Assembly: GCF_017163935.1 (NCBI RefSeq)
Contig: NZ_JABVZR010000001.1
Coordinates: 2,604,001-2,668,000 of the forward strand
Direction of reading: 5' to 3'
DNA length: 64,000 nucleotides
Source of the DNA: Novosphingobium terrae
GTDB taxonomy: Bacteria; Pseudomonadota; Alphaproteobacteria; Sphingomonadales; Sphingomonadaceae
In this document: positions 43,592 to 52,296 of the stretch, piece by piece
Layout: every line of letters begins with the position of its first letter
How positions within the stretch are numbered: position 1 is the first letter of the stretch
Program-made: the position numbers and the translations under genes
Notes under the pieces: model-generated
Seen by the model: the letters and a program-made list of their open reading frames with translations, nothing else
The model's database searches: none
Told to the model about the DNA's origin: nothing

Positions 43592-46500
43592 TCAGGCGGT
43601 GAAGCTTTGCTCCCTGTGGCCCAAGGCAATTTTGTGCTGGGCGATCACCTCGGGGGGAATCGCGATCAGGCGCGCGGCTTCGGTGTAGAGCAAGGCGGCC
43701 TCCACGCGGCGCCCGGGAAAGCTGCTTTCCAGCGCCGCGACATAGGCCGCCATCTGGCGCAGCGAGGCGACGGGCACGTCCTCCAATCCCATGGGAGGCC
43801 GCCGCGCGGTCTTGTAATCCACCAGCCGGATAGCGTCGGGTGTAATCACCAGCCGGTCGATCACACCCGCTACGGCCTGAGGCCCGGCGGCGGTGGGGAT
43901 CAGCGCGGCGATGGGCACTTCGGCCAGCGCCTCCTGCGCAAAAAGGTCGGCCCAGCGCGGATCGTTCACCACCGCCAGAGCGGCCTTGGCCAGATTGCCC
44001 CGCGTCAGATCATCCAGATCGCCTGCCTGACGTTCCAGCCAGCGCGCTGCCACATCCTCGCGGGCATCGGGCGCCACATCGGGCAGACGCTCCAGCAGAG
44101 CATGGATCAGCGTACCGCGCCTTGCAGCCTGAGCGCGCCCGGCGCCCGGCGGGAACGGCGGATCGACCGCCCCTTCCTCGCCCAGCGCGGAGGGCGCAAG
44201 CGGGCGCGGCGGTGTCGGCTCATCCGGCGCGGCGCGGGATGCCCAGCCGGGCAGCGCCTCGCCCATATCGAAGCTGATGGCTTCGGCCTGCCACACCGGG
44301 CTGGGCGGAATACCTCCATGGCTGGCGCTGGCGCCCCAGATGGTGTCATCCTGCCAAGTCTCGGCGGGCAAGAGTTCGGCAAGGCGCGCATACCAGCTGG
44401 CCGGCGCGGGCACCTTGTCACGCTTGCCCAGCGCGCCGCCGATAAACAGCGCTTCCTCGGCGCGGGTCATGGCAACGTAGAGCAGGCGCCAATGCTCCTC
44501 ACCCTCGGCCTTGGCGGCGACTTCGGCGGCTTGCGCCAGACGGCCCAGCCTTTCCTCACGCGATAGAGGCGGCATGGGCACGCGGCGTGGCTCATCACCG
44601 CCGATCAGGCTCATCGGATCGGTAAGAGACAAGGCACCACCCCGCCCGGCCTCGGGATTGCCGGTGGCATCGGCCAGAATCACGATGGGTGCCTGCAGGC
44701 CCTTCGAGCCATGCACCGTCATCACGCGGACAAGGCCATCGGCGCGGCCCGCCTCACGCTTCAGCTCGCCATCGCCCGCCTCGAACCAGTTGAGGAAACC
44801 CACAAGGCTGGGCGTGGAACTGGCGGCATAGGCGTGGGCCGCATTGATCAGCTCGTCGATAGGGTCATTGGCCTCATGACCCAACCGCGCGACCAGCCTT
44901 TTGCGCCCCTGCCACGGGCCGACCAGCATCCAGTGCAGCACCGCCTGCACCGGGCGGATTTCCGCCTTGCCCAACAGTTCGCCCAGTTGCGCCAGCACGG
45001 CGCGCGGCTCGGGATCGGTGGCGGCGCGCAGATGGTCCCACAGATGGACGCCCTTCTCGCGATAGCCATGGGCCAGCAACTGCTCTTGCGACCAGCCGAC
45101 CAGCGGCGACACCAGCAGATTGGCCAGATTGAGATCATCCAGCGGCTGGGCGGCAAAGCGCAAAGCCGCCACCAGATCCTTCACCGCCAGCGGCGCGCCC
45201 AGACGCAAGCGGTCCACGCCCGCCACCGGCACGCCCGCCGCATGCAGCCGCGCCACGATCAGCGCCGCCAAAGCGCCGCGCTTGCGCACCAGCACCATCA
45301 CGTCTCCGGCATTGGCGCGGCGCGGTTCCTTGCCCTTCACCAGCGGAAAACCGCCGGGCGAATCCAGCCACTCCTTGACCTGACGGGCAATCCGCTCGGC
45401 CATCTCGCGTTCGGGGCGGGAGAGCCATCCTTCATTGCCCTCCTCGCCTTCGTCCTCGACCTCATCCTCGCTGGTCTGGCCGACAGGGCGCCACAGCGTC
45501 ACCAGACCGGGCCGCGCCTGCCCCTTGTGCTTTTCCGGCGCGCTGGCCAGGCCAAAGGCGGCATGGCCGACATGCTCGATCGCGCGGTCGACGAAATCCA
45601 GCACAGTGCTTGCGGTGCGGAAGGATTGCTCCAGCCCCAACTCGGTGAGGCGTGAGGCTTCGGGGCCATCGCGCAAGGCTTCGGCATTGTCCGCCAAACC
45701 CAGCATGCGGCGCTTCACCCGGGCGCGGGCTTCCTCGAAGTTTTCCGGGCTGGTGCCCTGAAAGCCGAAGATCGCCTGCTTGTAATCGCCCACCACGAAG
45801 AGCGTGCGCGCCTTGTCGGGCTTGGCGCCTTCCCCGGCGAAGAACTCCTCGGTCAGCGCATCGATGATGCGCCATTGCGCGGCATTGGTATCCTGCGCCT
45901 CATCGACCAACAGATGGTCGAAGCGGCGGTCCATCTTGTAGCGAATCCAGTCGGCCATATCGGCGCGGGCCAGCAGAGCGGCGGCGCTGCGGATCTGGTC
46001 ATCGAAATCGATCAGGCCCTCGCGCGCCTTGGCCGCATCCCAGGCCAGAGCATAGGCGCGGCCCAGGGTCAGTGCCGGGGTCAGCCATGCGGCCAGAGCC
46101 ACCAGAGCCGCCGCCTCGCGCACCCTGGCGATGCCTTCGCCCACGCGCAGCACATGGGCGGGGTAATCGGGGTCGATCTTCTCAAGGCTGGTGGAGGAGC
46201 GCGGTTCGCCCTTCTGGGTGAAGAACACGCCCCACAGATCGTCGATCCGCGCGGCGCGGCTCGCTTCGTCTGCGGCCAGCCAGTCGCCGATGCGGTTGGC
46301 GTTGCTTTCGCCGGTCTTGCCCTTCCATTGCTGGTTGGCGATCATCGCGGCGCGCAAGGATCGCACATCGAAGGCATCATCGGCACAAAGCGCCGCCACC
46401 AGCGCCTCATCGGCATCTGCGGGCAGGCCCAGCAACTGGCGCACGCGCTGATCCAGCGGCGGCATCCACGCCCCCGGCCCGATCCACAGATCACGCGCGC

Positions 46501-47107
46501 GGGCGCAATCCATCAGCCAGCGCAGCGCCGCATCCCCCCCCATCCGCAACGACAGATCGGACAGGGCGACGGACAGCCCCTCATCCCCGCCATTCTCCGC
46601 ATCGAGCAGCAGATCGGCCAGCACCTGACGGCTGAGCAGCACCGTCTCCTGCTCCTCCATGGGCCGCGTGCCGGGGGTGAGGCCCGCCTCCTGAGGGAAA
46701 GCCGCCAGCAGCCACTGCGAAAAGGCATGGATCGTATCGATGCGCAGCCCACCGCCGGGGCAATCCAGCACGGCGGCGAAAAGCGTGCGCGCCCGGCCCT
46801 GCGTGTCCGGGCCGATATCCGCGCCGATGGCCTGCAATTCCAGCGCCAGCCGCGCCGGTTCCGCCCTTACCCAGCGGGCCAGCGTTTCATTGATGCGCGC
46901 GGCCATTTCGGTGGCACCCGCCTTGGTGAAGGTGAGGCAGAGTATCTGCTCTGGCCGCACATCTGGCTCCAGCAGCAACCGCAGCACGCGCGCCGACAAC
47001 ACCTGAGTCTTGCCCGTGCCCGCGCTGGCCGAAAGCCACACCGTCTCGACCGGATTGACCGCCAGCGCCTGATTGCCGAACAGCGGATGGATCGTGGGTT
47101 CGCTCAT
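43592..47107 (-). CDS. addA: Double-strand break repair helicase-nuclease subunit AddA
   Basis: 1171 residues, UvrD-like SF1 helicase. Walker A 'LSASAGTGKTQVLSARVLRLL', Walker B 'HLLVDEAQDTNAAQW', motif III 'LFVVGDYKQAIFGFQG' and motif V 'VMTVHGSKGLQAPIVILAD' are visible. The C-terminal RecB-like nuclease has 'VAGVIDRLV' and 'IRLVDYKTARRP'. With AddB it resects double-strand ends and loads RecA. The start overlaps the addB stop by 4 bp. Confidence 0.96.
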   Translation of the reverse strand: MSEPTIHPLFGNQALAVNPVETVWLSASAGTGKTQVLSARVLRLLLEPDVRPEQILCLTFTKAGATEMAARINETLARWVRAEPARLALELQAIGADIGPDTQGRARTLFAAVLDCPGGGLRIDTIHAFSQWLLAAFPQEAGLTPGTRPMEEQETVLLSRQVLADLLLDAENGGDEGLSVALSDLSLRMGGDAALRWLMDCARARDLWIGPGAWMPPLDQRVRQLLGLPADADEALVAALCADDAFDVRSLRAAMIANQQWKGKTGESNANRIGDWLAADEASRAARIDDLWGVFFTQKGEPRSSTSLEKIDPDYPAHVLRVGEGIARVREAAALVALAAWLTPALTLGRAYALAWDAAKAREGLIDFDDQIRSAAALLARADMADWIRYKMDRRFDHLLVDEAQDTNAAQWRIIDALTEEFFAGEGAKPDKARTLFVVGDYKQAIFGFQGTSPENFEEARARVKRRMLGLADNAEALRDGPEASRLTELGLEQSFRTASTVLDFVDRAIEHVGHAAFGLASAPEKHKGQARPGLVTLWRPVGQTSEDEVEDEGEEGNEGWLSRPEREMAERIARQVKEWLDSPGGFPLVKGKEPRRANAGDVMVLVRKRGALAALIVARLHAAGVPVAGVDRLRLGAPLAVKDLVAALRFAAQPLDDLNLANLLVSPLVGWSQEQLLAHGYREKGVHLWDHLRAATDPEPRAVLAQLGELLGKAEIRPVQAVLHWMLVGPWQGRKRLVARLGHEANDPIDELINAAHAYAASSTPSLVGFLNWFEAGDGELKREAGRADGLVRVMTVHGSKGLQAPIVILADATGNPEAGRGGALSLTDPMSLIGGDEPRRVPMPPLSREERLGRLAQAAEVAAKAEGEEHWRLLYVAMTRAEEALFIGGALGKRDKVPAPASWYARLAELLPAETWQDDTIWGASASHGGIPPSPVWQAEAISFDMGEALPGWASRAAPDEPTPPRPLAPSALGEEGAVDPPFPPGAGRAQAARRGTLIHALLERLPDVAPDAREDVAARWLERQAGDLDDLTRGNLAKAALAVVNDPRWADLFAQEALAEVPIAALIPTAAGPQAVAGVIDRLVITPDAIRLVDYKTARRPPMGLEDVPVASLRQMAAYVAALESSFPGRRVEAALLYTEAARLIAIPPEVIAQHKIALGHREQSFTA

Positions 47108-50100
47108 GGCTGCGGCTCCTCATCTCCCAGCAGGCCGAGCCATTCATCCAGACGCATCAGCTGATCGTAATCATTGTAGCCCGCGATATCGGGGTTCAGC
47201 CTTGCGGTGAAAGGCTCGCTGCCCAGCAGCCAGCGGGCGATGGCTTGGCGCAAAAACTCTTCAGTCTTGGGCAGAAATTCTTCACGTAAAAGGCCACTAC
47301 GCTTGGGCTTTTCCAGAATGGGTTCGTCGCGCCAGCCGAAGCCGGGCTCGCCCTTGCGCCGCCGCGTCATCGACCAATATTCGAAGCGCGTGGCCTCGCC
47401 TACCGCGCCTGCGAAACCGCCATCCCCGGCGATCATGCCGATCAGCCCCAATTGCAGAGCGAAACCGGCCTGCACCTGCTTGCCCGAAGGCGGCGCACCG
47501 GTCTTGTAATCCACCACCGCCAAGCTGCCATCAGGATTGCGGTCGATGCGGTCGGCGCGGCCGTGGATGCGGATGCCGTCGACCTTCATCTCGCCCTTGA
47601 TCTCGGTGGCGATCACGCGGCGGCCTTCCTTGACCAGCGCCGACACCTCGCTGTCGATCCATTCCAGCGCTGCGACCAGACGCGGGCGCCACAGGCTGCG
47701 CTCCAGCGGATGAGCCTGCATCGAATCCAGCACCACGCCCGCCGTGGCCGCCAGCGTGCCGGGCACCGCCCCCGCCTTGTGCCATGCGTCGAGAATGTCA
47801 TGCACCGCCGTGCCCCGCCACGCCGGGCTGGGCTGGGCATCGAGCGCATCAATCGAGCGCAGCCCCAGGATGGCCTGCGCATAGAACTGATAGGGATCGG
47901 CGCGCAGGCGATCCAAGGCCGTCACCGCAATATCCACCCGCCGCTGGTCCTTGGAGGGCATCGGCTGAGGGCGCGGATGCGGCGGCACCTTGCGGCCCAC
48001 ATCCAACCCGCTGGCCCATGCGGGGATGCGCGTCTCGCGGTGATCCTTCGCCAGCTTTTCGCCCAGCATGGCGGTCACGCGCAGCACAAAGCGACTGGGG
48101 ATCACCGGAGCGCCCTCATCGCGACGCGCCCAACTCAGCACCACCTCAGGCGCGCCGAGGCAGGCGGCAAGGTCATGCGCGGCAAGGCCGATGCGGAAAT
48201 CGGCGCCGGGCACGCCGAGTTGGCGCAGCACGGCAGGCGGCAGCAGCGGATCGGGCTTGGGCGAGCCGGGCCAGACGCCCTCGGTCAACCCGCCACAGAT
48301 CACCAGATCGGCGCGGCCCATGCGGGCTTCCAGCAGGCCGTAGATCGCCACGCGCGGATGGCCACCCCATGCCGGGCGGACGGAGATGCGGTCCATCGCA
48401 TCGCGCAGCACGGCGGGCAAATCGCGCGGCGGGATCGGCAGATCGGCGCCATCGCTTGCATTCCGCAAGCCCTCCACGAAGGAGGCCAGAGCGCGGCCAT
48501 CCGCCTCACCCCACAGGCCTTGGCCGCACAGGGCCTCGCCGCAGGTGACCAGCGCATCGAGCAGGGTGGAGAGCGGCAAGGCCTCTTCGCGCGCGGCGTC
48601 CATCAGGGGCGAGAGCATTGCCCCGGCCTCGCCCCACCATGCGGTGAGGCCCGGCTTGCGGCGGGGTGAGGCCTTTTTCTCGATCACGCCCGCGATGGGC
48701 TCCAGCCCGGCATCGGGGCGCGGCCCGCGCAGCAACAGGTCCAAAGCACGCACGCTTTCCAGCCAGCGTGCGCGGGTCTCGCCAGCCTTCACCAGCGGAT
48801 GGCCCAGCAGTGCGATCAGTGGCACGGGCGTCGCCTGCTCGCCCGCCACCTCGGCCAGCAGCAGCAGGAAGCGGCCCGCCAGCGTCTGCGACAGCGGCTG
48901 ACCGCCCGAATCGTCCGCGCCGATGCCCCAACGCGCCAGATGCGCCACCACACGCCCGGCCAGAGCGCGGTCCGGCGTCACCAGAGCCACGCGCTTTTCG
49001 GGAGTTTCCAGCATCTCGCGCATCAGCAGGGCGATGGCTTGCGCTTCCTCGCCGGGGTGGCCGCTTTCCATCAGGCGGACATTGGCGAGGCGGCGCTGCT
49101 TCTCGGGCAGATCGACCCAGCGCGCCGAAGCCTGAGGCGGCAGAAACAGGTTGGATATCGCCCGCGCCCGCTCGGCCGGCGCCGAAGCGGGGCCGGAACG
49201 CGGCCAGAGCTGCACCTCGCCGCGCGCCACGCCCATGCGGTTGAGCAGCAGTTTGAGGTGATATTGCGGATGGGTGGCGGCGTCCGAGCGCCCAAAAGGC
49301 GCGCCGCCGGGTTCGTCAGCGTGGCCCGCCTGCCCCAGTTCTTCCCACACTGCATCGTCGAGCGTGAGGTCAAGATCGGGCAGCACCACGCCGCCTTCGG
49401 GCAGTTCGCTCACCACCCGCAGCAGATCGGCCAGCGCAGGCGAGGCGCTGGTCACGCCCGCCGCCAGAATGGGATTTTGAGGCGGAGACGCCTTCCACGC
49501 CCGCGCGGCATGGGCAAACAGCAGATTGCGCCGCGTAGGCGGATCGACGCGGCCCTGCGCTTCCAGCTCGGCGCGCCAATAGGCCATCAGCTTGAGGAAA
49601 CCGCGCGTGCTGTCCTGCCAATGCGCGGCCTGCTCGCCGACCAGCGCGACGATCTCATCGGACAGCAAGGTTTCGGGCGCAATGCCTTCCACCGCCAGCC
49701 GGTCCATCGTCTGCCCGGCTTCCCAGGCGCGACGCAGCAGGGCGGCTCCCTTGGGGGCTTCATCGCCCTCGATCTGGCGAATGAGCGCGGCAAGACGCAA
49801 CCAACGCGTGGTGGGTTCGGCGGCGGGCGGCACATCGGGGCCGTCCAGCGGGTCGAGCAAAGCGCCCAAGGCCTCGTCCAGATCGAGGTCGCCCAGCACC
49901 ACCATGCGCGGCAGCAGCAGGCCGCCCACGGCGTCCTGTTCGCCAAGCGCGCGTACAAAGGCTTCGGTCACCGAGCGGATCGCGCGCTGGCTGGGCAGCA
50001 GCAGCGTCAGCCGGGCCAGCCCCAGCGGATCGCCGGTGTAACGCGGCAACAGCCCCGCCACCAGAGCATCGGCAAAGCCGCGATGGGCGGGAATGGTCCA

Positions 50101-50127
50101 GAGGCTTGGTGTTCTCACCCCGGCCAT
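47104..50127 (-). CDS. addB: Double-strand break repair nuclease subunit AddB
   Basis: 1007 residues of the alphaproteobacterial AddB type. An inactivated helicase-like N-terminal part ('LTLLLPSQRAIRSVTEAFVRALG') is followed by a RecB-family nuclease with 'RIHGRADRIDRNPDGSLAVVDYKTGAPPSGKQ'. The C-terminal 350 residues contain no cysteine, so the four-cysteine iron-sulfur cluster that staples the nuclease in Bacillus AddB is lacking. Start chosen at the ATG that overlaps the murU stop by one base; the longer open frame upstream lies inside murU. Confidence 0.93.
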   Translation of the reverse strand: MAGVRTPSLWTIPAHRGFADALVAGLLPRYTGDPLGLARLTLLLPSQRAIRSVTEAFVRALGEQDAVGGLLLPRMVVLGDLDLDEALGALLDPLDGPDVPPAAEPTTRWLRLAALIRQIEGDEAPKGAALLRRAWEAGQTMDRLAVEGIAPETLLSDEIVALVGEQAAHWQDSTRGFLKLMAYWRAELEAQGRVDPPTRRNLLFAHAARAWKASPPQNPILAAGVTSASPALADLLRVVSELPEGGVVLPDLDLTLDDAVWEELGQAGHADEPGGAPFGRSDAATHPQYHLKLLLNRMGVARGEVQLWPRSGPASAPAERARAISNLFLPPQASARWVDLPEKQRRLANVRLMESGHPGEEAQAIALLMREMLETPEKRVALVTPDRALAGRVVAHLARWGIGADDSGGQPLSQTLAGRFLLLLAEVAGEQATPVPLIALLGHPLVKAGETRARWLESVRALDLLLRGPRPDAGLEPIAGVIEKKASPRRKPGLTAWWGEAGAMLSPLMDAAREEALPLSTLLDALVTCGEALCGQGLWGEADGRALASFVEGLRNASDGADLPIPPRDLPAVLRDAMDRISVRPAWGGHPRVAIYGLLEARMGRADLVICGGLTEGVWPGSPKPDPLLPPAVLRQLGVPGADFRIGLAAHDLAACLGAPEVVLSWARRDEGAPVIPSRFVLRVTAMLGEKLAKDHRETRIPAWASGLDVGRKVPPHPRPQPMPSKDQRRVDIAVTALDRLRADPYQFYAQAILGLRSIDALDAQPSPAWRGTAVHDILDAWHKAGAVPGTLAATAGVVLDSMQAHPLERSLWRPRLVAALEWIDSEVSALVKEGRRVIATEIKGEMKVDGIRIHGRADRIDRNPDGSLAVVDYKTGAPPSGKQVQAGFALQLGLIGMIAGDGGFAGAVGEATRFEYWSMTRRRKGEPGFGWRDEPILEKPKRSGLLREEFLPKTEEFLRQAIARWLLGSEPFTARLNPDIAGYNDYDQLMRLDEWLGLLGDEEPQP

Positions 50128-50867
50128 CACATGCGGGTCAGCAGGGCCTCGGCCGGGGCGATATGGGCCGGTTCGCCCACCTCGATCCATTCGCCGGTAT
50201 GGACATGGCCGAAGAGGCGCCCTTCCTCGATGGCGCGGTTCCACAGGATGTTGGTGGAAAAGCCGCCGTCCGGCGCATCGCGCAGCAGGCGGTGCGAGAC
50301 CAGCTGAATGCCCGAATAGATATAGGGCGCCACGCGGCCATGGGTGCGGCGGCTGACGCGGCCCAAAGCATCGAGGTGGAAATCGCCAACGCCCTGATAA
50401 TTATGGGCAACCGGATGGCGCACCACCAGCACGAGCGCATCCATCCTGTCCGCATCCCAAACGCTGCTGAGTTCGACAAAGACGTTGCGAGGCCCATCGA
50501 GCCAGATGTTGTCGCTGTTGAGCGCAAAAAACGGATCGGGCAGCAGGCCTGCCTTGGCCGCCTTCACCATGCCGCCGCCGGTTTCCAGCAGCGCGCCGCG
50601 CTCGTCCGACATGGTCACCACCGGCGCCTTGCGGTGCGAGAGATGGGCCTCCAGTTGGTCGGCCAGATAATGGGCGTTGACCACGGCGCGGGCGATCCCG
50701 GCATCCGCCAGACGATCGAGCGTATGGTCGATCAGCGGCTTGCCCAGCACCTTGACCATCGGCTTGGGGCGCGTGGCGGTCAGCGGGCGCATGCGCTTGC
50801 CGATGCCTGCGGCCAGCACCATGGCAGTGTCGCTTGCAAGAGGGGGGGCGAGAAGCGGCTTGCTCAT
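50127..50867 (-). CDS. murU: N-acetylmuramate alpha-1-phosphate uridylyltransferase
   Basis: 246 residues. Nucleotidyltransferase signature 'TAMVLAAGIGKRMRPLTATRPKPMVKVLGKPLI' (metal and NTP binding) and 'FFALNSDNIWLDGP' with the catalytic Asp. MurU makes UDP-MurNAc from MurNAc-1-phosphate and so lets recycled wall sugar bypass MurA. This route is known to lower fosfomycin sensitivity in other bacteria. It follows amgK with a 4-bp overlap, which strongly supports the identification over a plain sugar nucleotidyltransferase. Confidence 0.9.
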   Translation of the reverse strand: MSKPLLAPPLASDTAMVLAAGIGKRMRPLTATRPKPMVKVLGKPLIDHTLDRLADAGIARAVVNAHYLADQLEAHLSHRKAPVVTMSDERGALLETGGGMVKAAKAGLLPDPFFALNSDNIWLDGPRNVFVELSSVWDADRMDALVLVVRHPVAHNYQGVGDFHLDALGRVSRRTHGRVAPYIYSGIQLVSHRLLRDAPDGGFSTNILWNRAIEEGRLFGHVHTGEWIEVGEPAHIAPAEALLTRM

Positions 50868-51853
50868 GCGCCGAGGCTCCCGCCGCCCGCGTTGCGCAGG
50901 TTTGCGGGAATGTTGGCATCGAACCATGCGGCCACGGGGGCCAGCGCGGGATGCTTGAGGTCACGCTCAAGCCAGTTCCAGATGCGCGGAATCATGCCGA
51001 GATAGCGCGGCTTGCCGTCGCGCTGCCACAGGCGCACGAAAATGCCCACGATCTTGGCATTGCGCTGGGCGCCCAGCACGGCGTAATCGGCCAGAAAGGG
51101 CTCGCGATCATGGCCGGTGAGGGCCAGATAATGGTCGAGCGTGGCGGCTTCCGTCTCCAGCGAGACATCGCGGCGCGCATCCTGAAGCAGGCTGACCAGA
51201 TCATAGGCCGGGTGGCCCGCCAGCGCGTCCTGAAAATCGAGCAGGCCTTGCGCCGTCAGCCCGCCTTCGAGCAGCATGATGTTCTCGGCATGATAGTCAC
51301 GCAGCACGGTTATGCCCTCACCCTGCCGTTCGATCAGGGGCTCAAGCACCTCTTCCCATGCGGCGACATATCCGGGCACATCGACAGTCAGCCCGGCGGC
51401 AGGCGCATACCATTCGGTGAGCAGGCCCACTTCGCGCAGATAGACCGCCATATCATAGGGCGGAAACGGCCCGGCAGGCAGGCGGCCCAGCGCCACCAGC
51501 GGACCCATCGCGGCCTGATAGATCGCGGTTTCGTCGCCGGGATGGATGTCCAGCCAGTCGCGCATGCGGTGGTCGCCGAAATCCTCCAGCAGCACCCAGC
51601 CCTTTTGCGCGTCCTCGGCAAGGATATGCGGGGCGCGCAACCCGTTGTTTTCCAGCCAGTGGGCCACGGCGAGGAAGGGCGCCGGGTCCTCATGCGGGGG
51701 CGGCGCATGCATCAGCATGGCGCGCTGCCCGGCCAGAGTCAGGCGGAAATAGCGGCGGAACGAGGCATCGCCCGGCAAAGGCGAGACATGCGCGCCGCCC
51801 CAACCGGCAGCGGCGATAAAGGGTTCCAGACCATCGGGCAGAATCGTGCTCAT
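50864..51853 (-). CDS. amgK: Anomeric MurNAc/GlcNAc kinase (APH-fold)
   Basis: 329 residues of the aminoglycoside phosphotransferase fold. Catalytic loop 'VLRDYHAENIMLLEG' and metal Asp in 'GLLDFQDALAGHPAYDLVSLLQD' are visible. The N-terminal 'PGDASFRRYFRL' and 'LLEDFGDHRMRDWL' are usual for AmgK. It phosphorylates MurNAc at C1 for MurU, in cytoplasmic peptidoglycan recycling. Start at 51853 overlaps the tsaE stop (ATGA). Confidence 0.9.
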   Translation of the reverse strand: MSTILPDGLEPFIAAAGWGGAHVSPLPGDASFRRYFRLTLAGQRAMLMHAPPPHEDPAPFLAVAHWLENNGLRAPHILAEDAQKGWVLLEDFGDHRMRDWLDIHPGDETAIYQAAMGPLVALGRLPAGPFPPYDMAVYLREVGLLTEWYAPAAGLTVDVPGYVAAWEEVLEPLIERQGEGITVLRDYHAENIMLLEGGLTAQGLLDFQDALAGHPAYDLVSLLQDARRDVSLETEAATLDHYLALTGHDREPFLADYAVLGAQRNAKIVGIFVRLWQRDGKPRYLGMIPRIWNWLERDLKHPALAPVAAWFDANIPANLRNAGGGSLGA

Positions 51854-52296
51854 GCCCAGCGCCTTAGCCAATCGGTGCCGGGGCGAACAAGGGCCCTGCG
51901 CGTGCCATCCCCAACCTCCAGATCGATCGAGAGGCAGGCGGCTTCATGCGCGAAGCCTCCGGCATGGTCGGGCCATTCGGCGATCAGCGCGGCATTGTAG
52001 CGATAATCGTCGAGGCCGATCTCTTCGGCCTCGGCAGGATCGTTGAGGCGGTAGAAGTCAGCATGGACCACCGGCAGGCGGGTAGCGGGCGGATCATAGG
52101 TTTCCACGATGGTGAAGGTGGGCGACGGCACCTCACCCTCATGGCCCAGAGCCGCGAGGATCGCGCGGGCCAGCGTGGTTTTCCCGGCACCAAGGCCTCC
52201 GGTAAGAGCCACCACATCGCCCACCTCCAGCAGGGCGGCGATGCGTTGGCCCAAAGCTTCGGTGGCTTGGGTATCGGGCAGGTCGATGGTGGTCAT
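51850..52296 (-). CDS. tsaE: tRNA threonylcarbamoyladenosine biosynthesis ATPase TsaE
   Basis: 148 residues. Walker A 'VALTGGLGAGKTTLARAIL' and 'SPTFTIVETYDP', 'VVHADFYRLNDPAEAEEIGLDDY' are family signatures. TsaE drives the TsaBD complex that makes t6A37 on ANN-decoding tRNAs. The gene overlaps divL upstream and amgK downstream by 4 bp each. Confidence 0.96.
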   Translation of the reverse strand: MTTIDLPDTQATEALGQRIAALLEVGDVVALTGGLGAGKTTLARAILAALGHEGEVPSPTFTIVETYDPPATRLPVVHADFYRLNDPAEAEEIGLDDYRYNAALIAEWPDHAGGFAHEAACLSIDLEVGDGTRRALVRPGTDWLRRWA

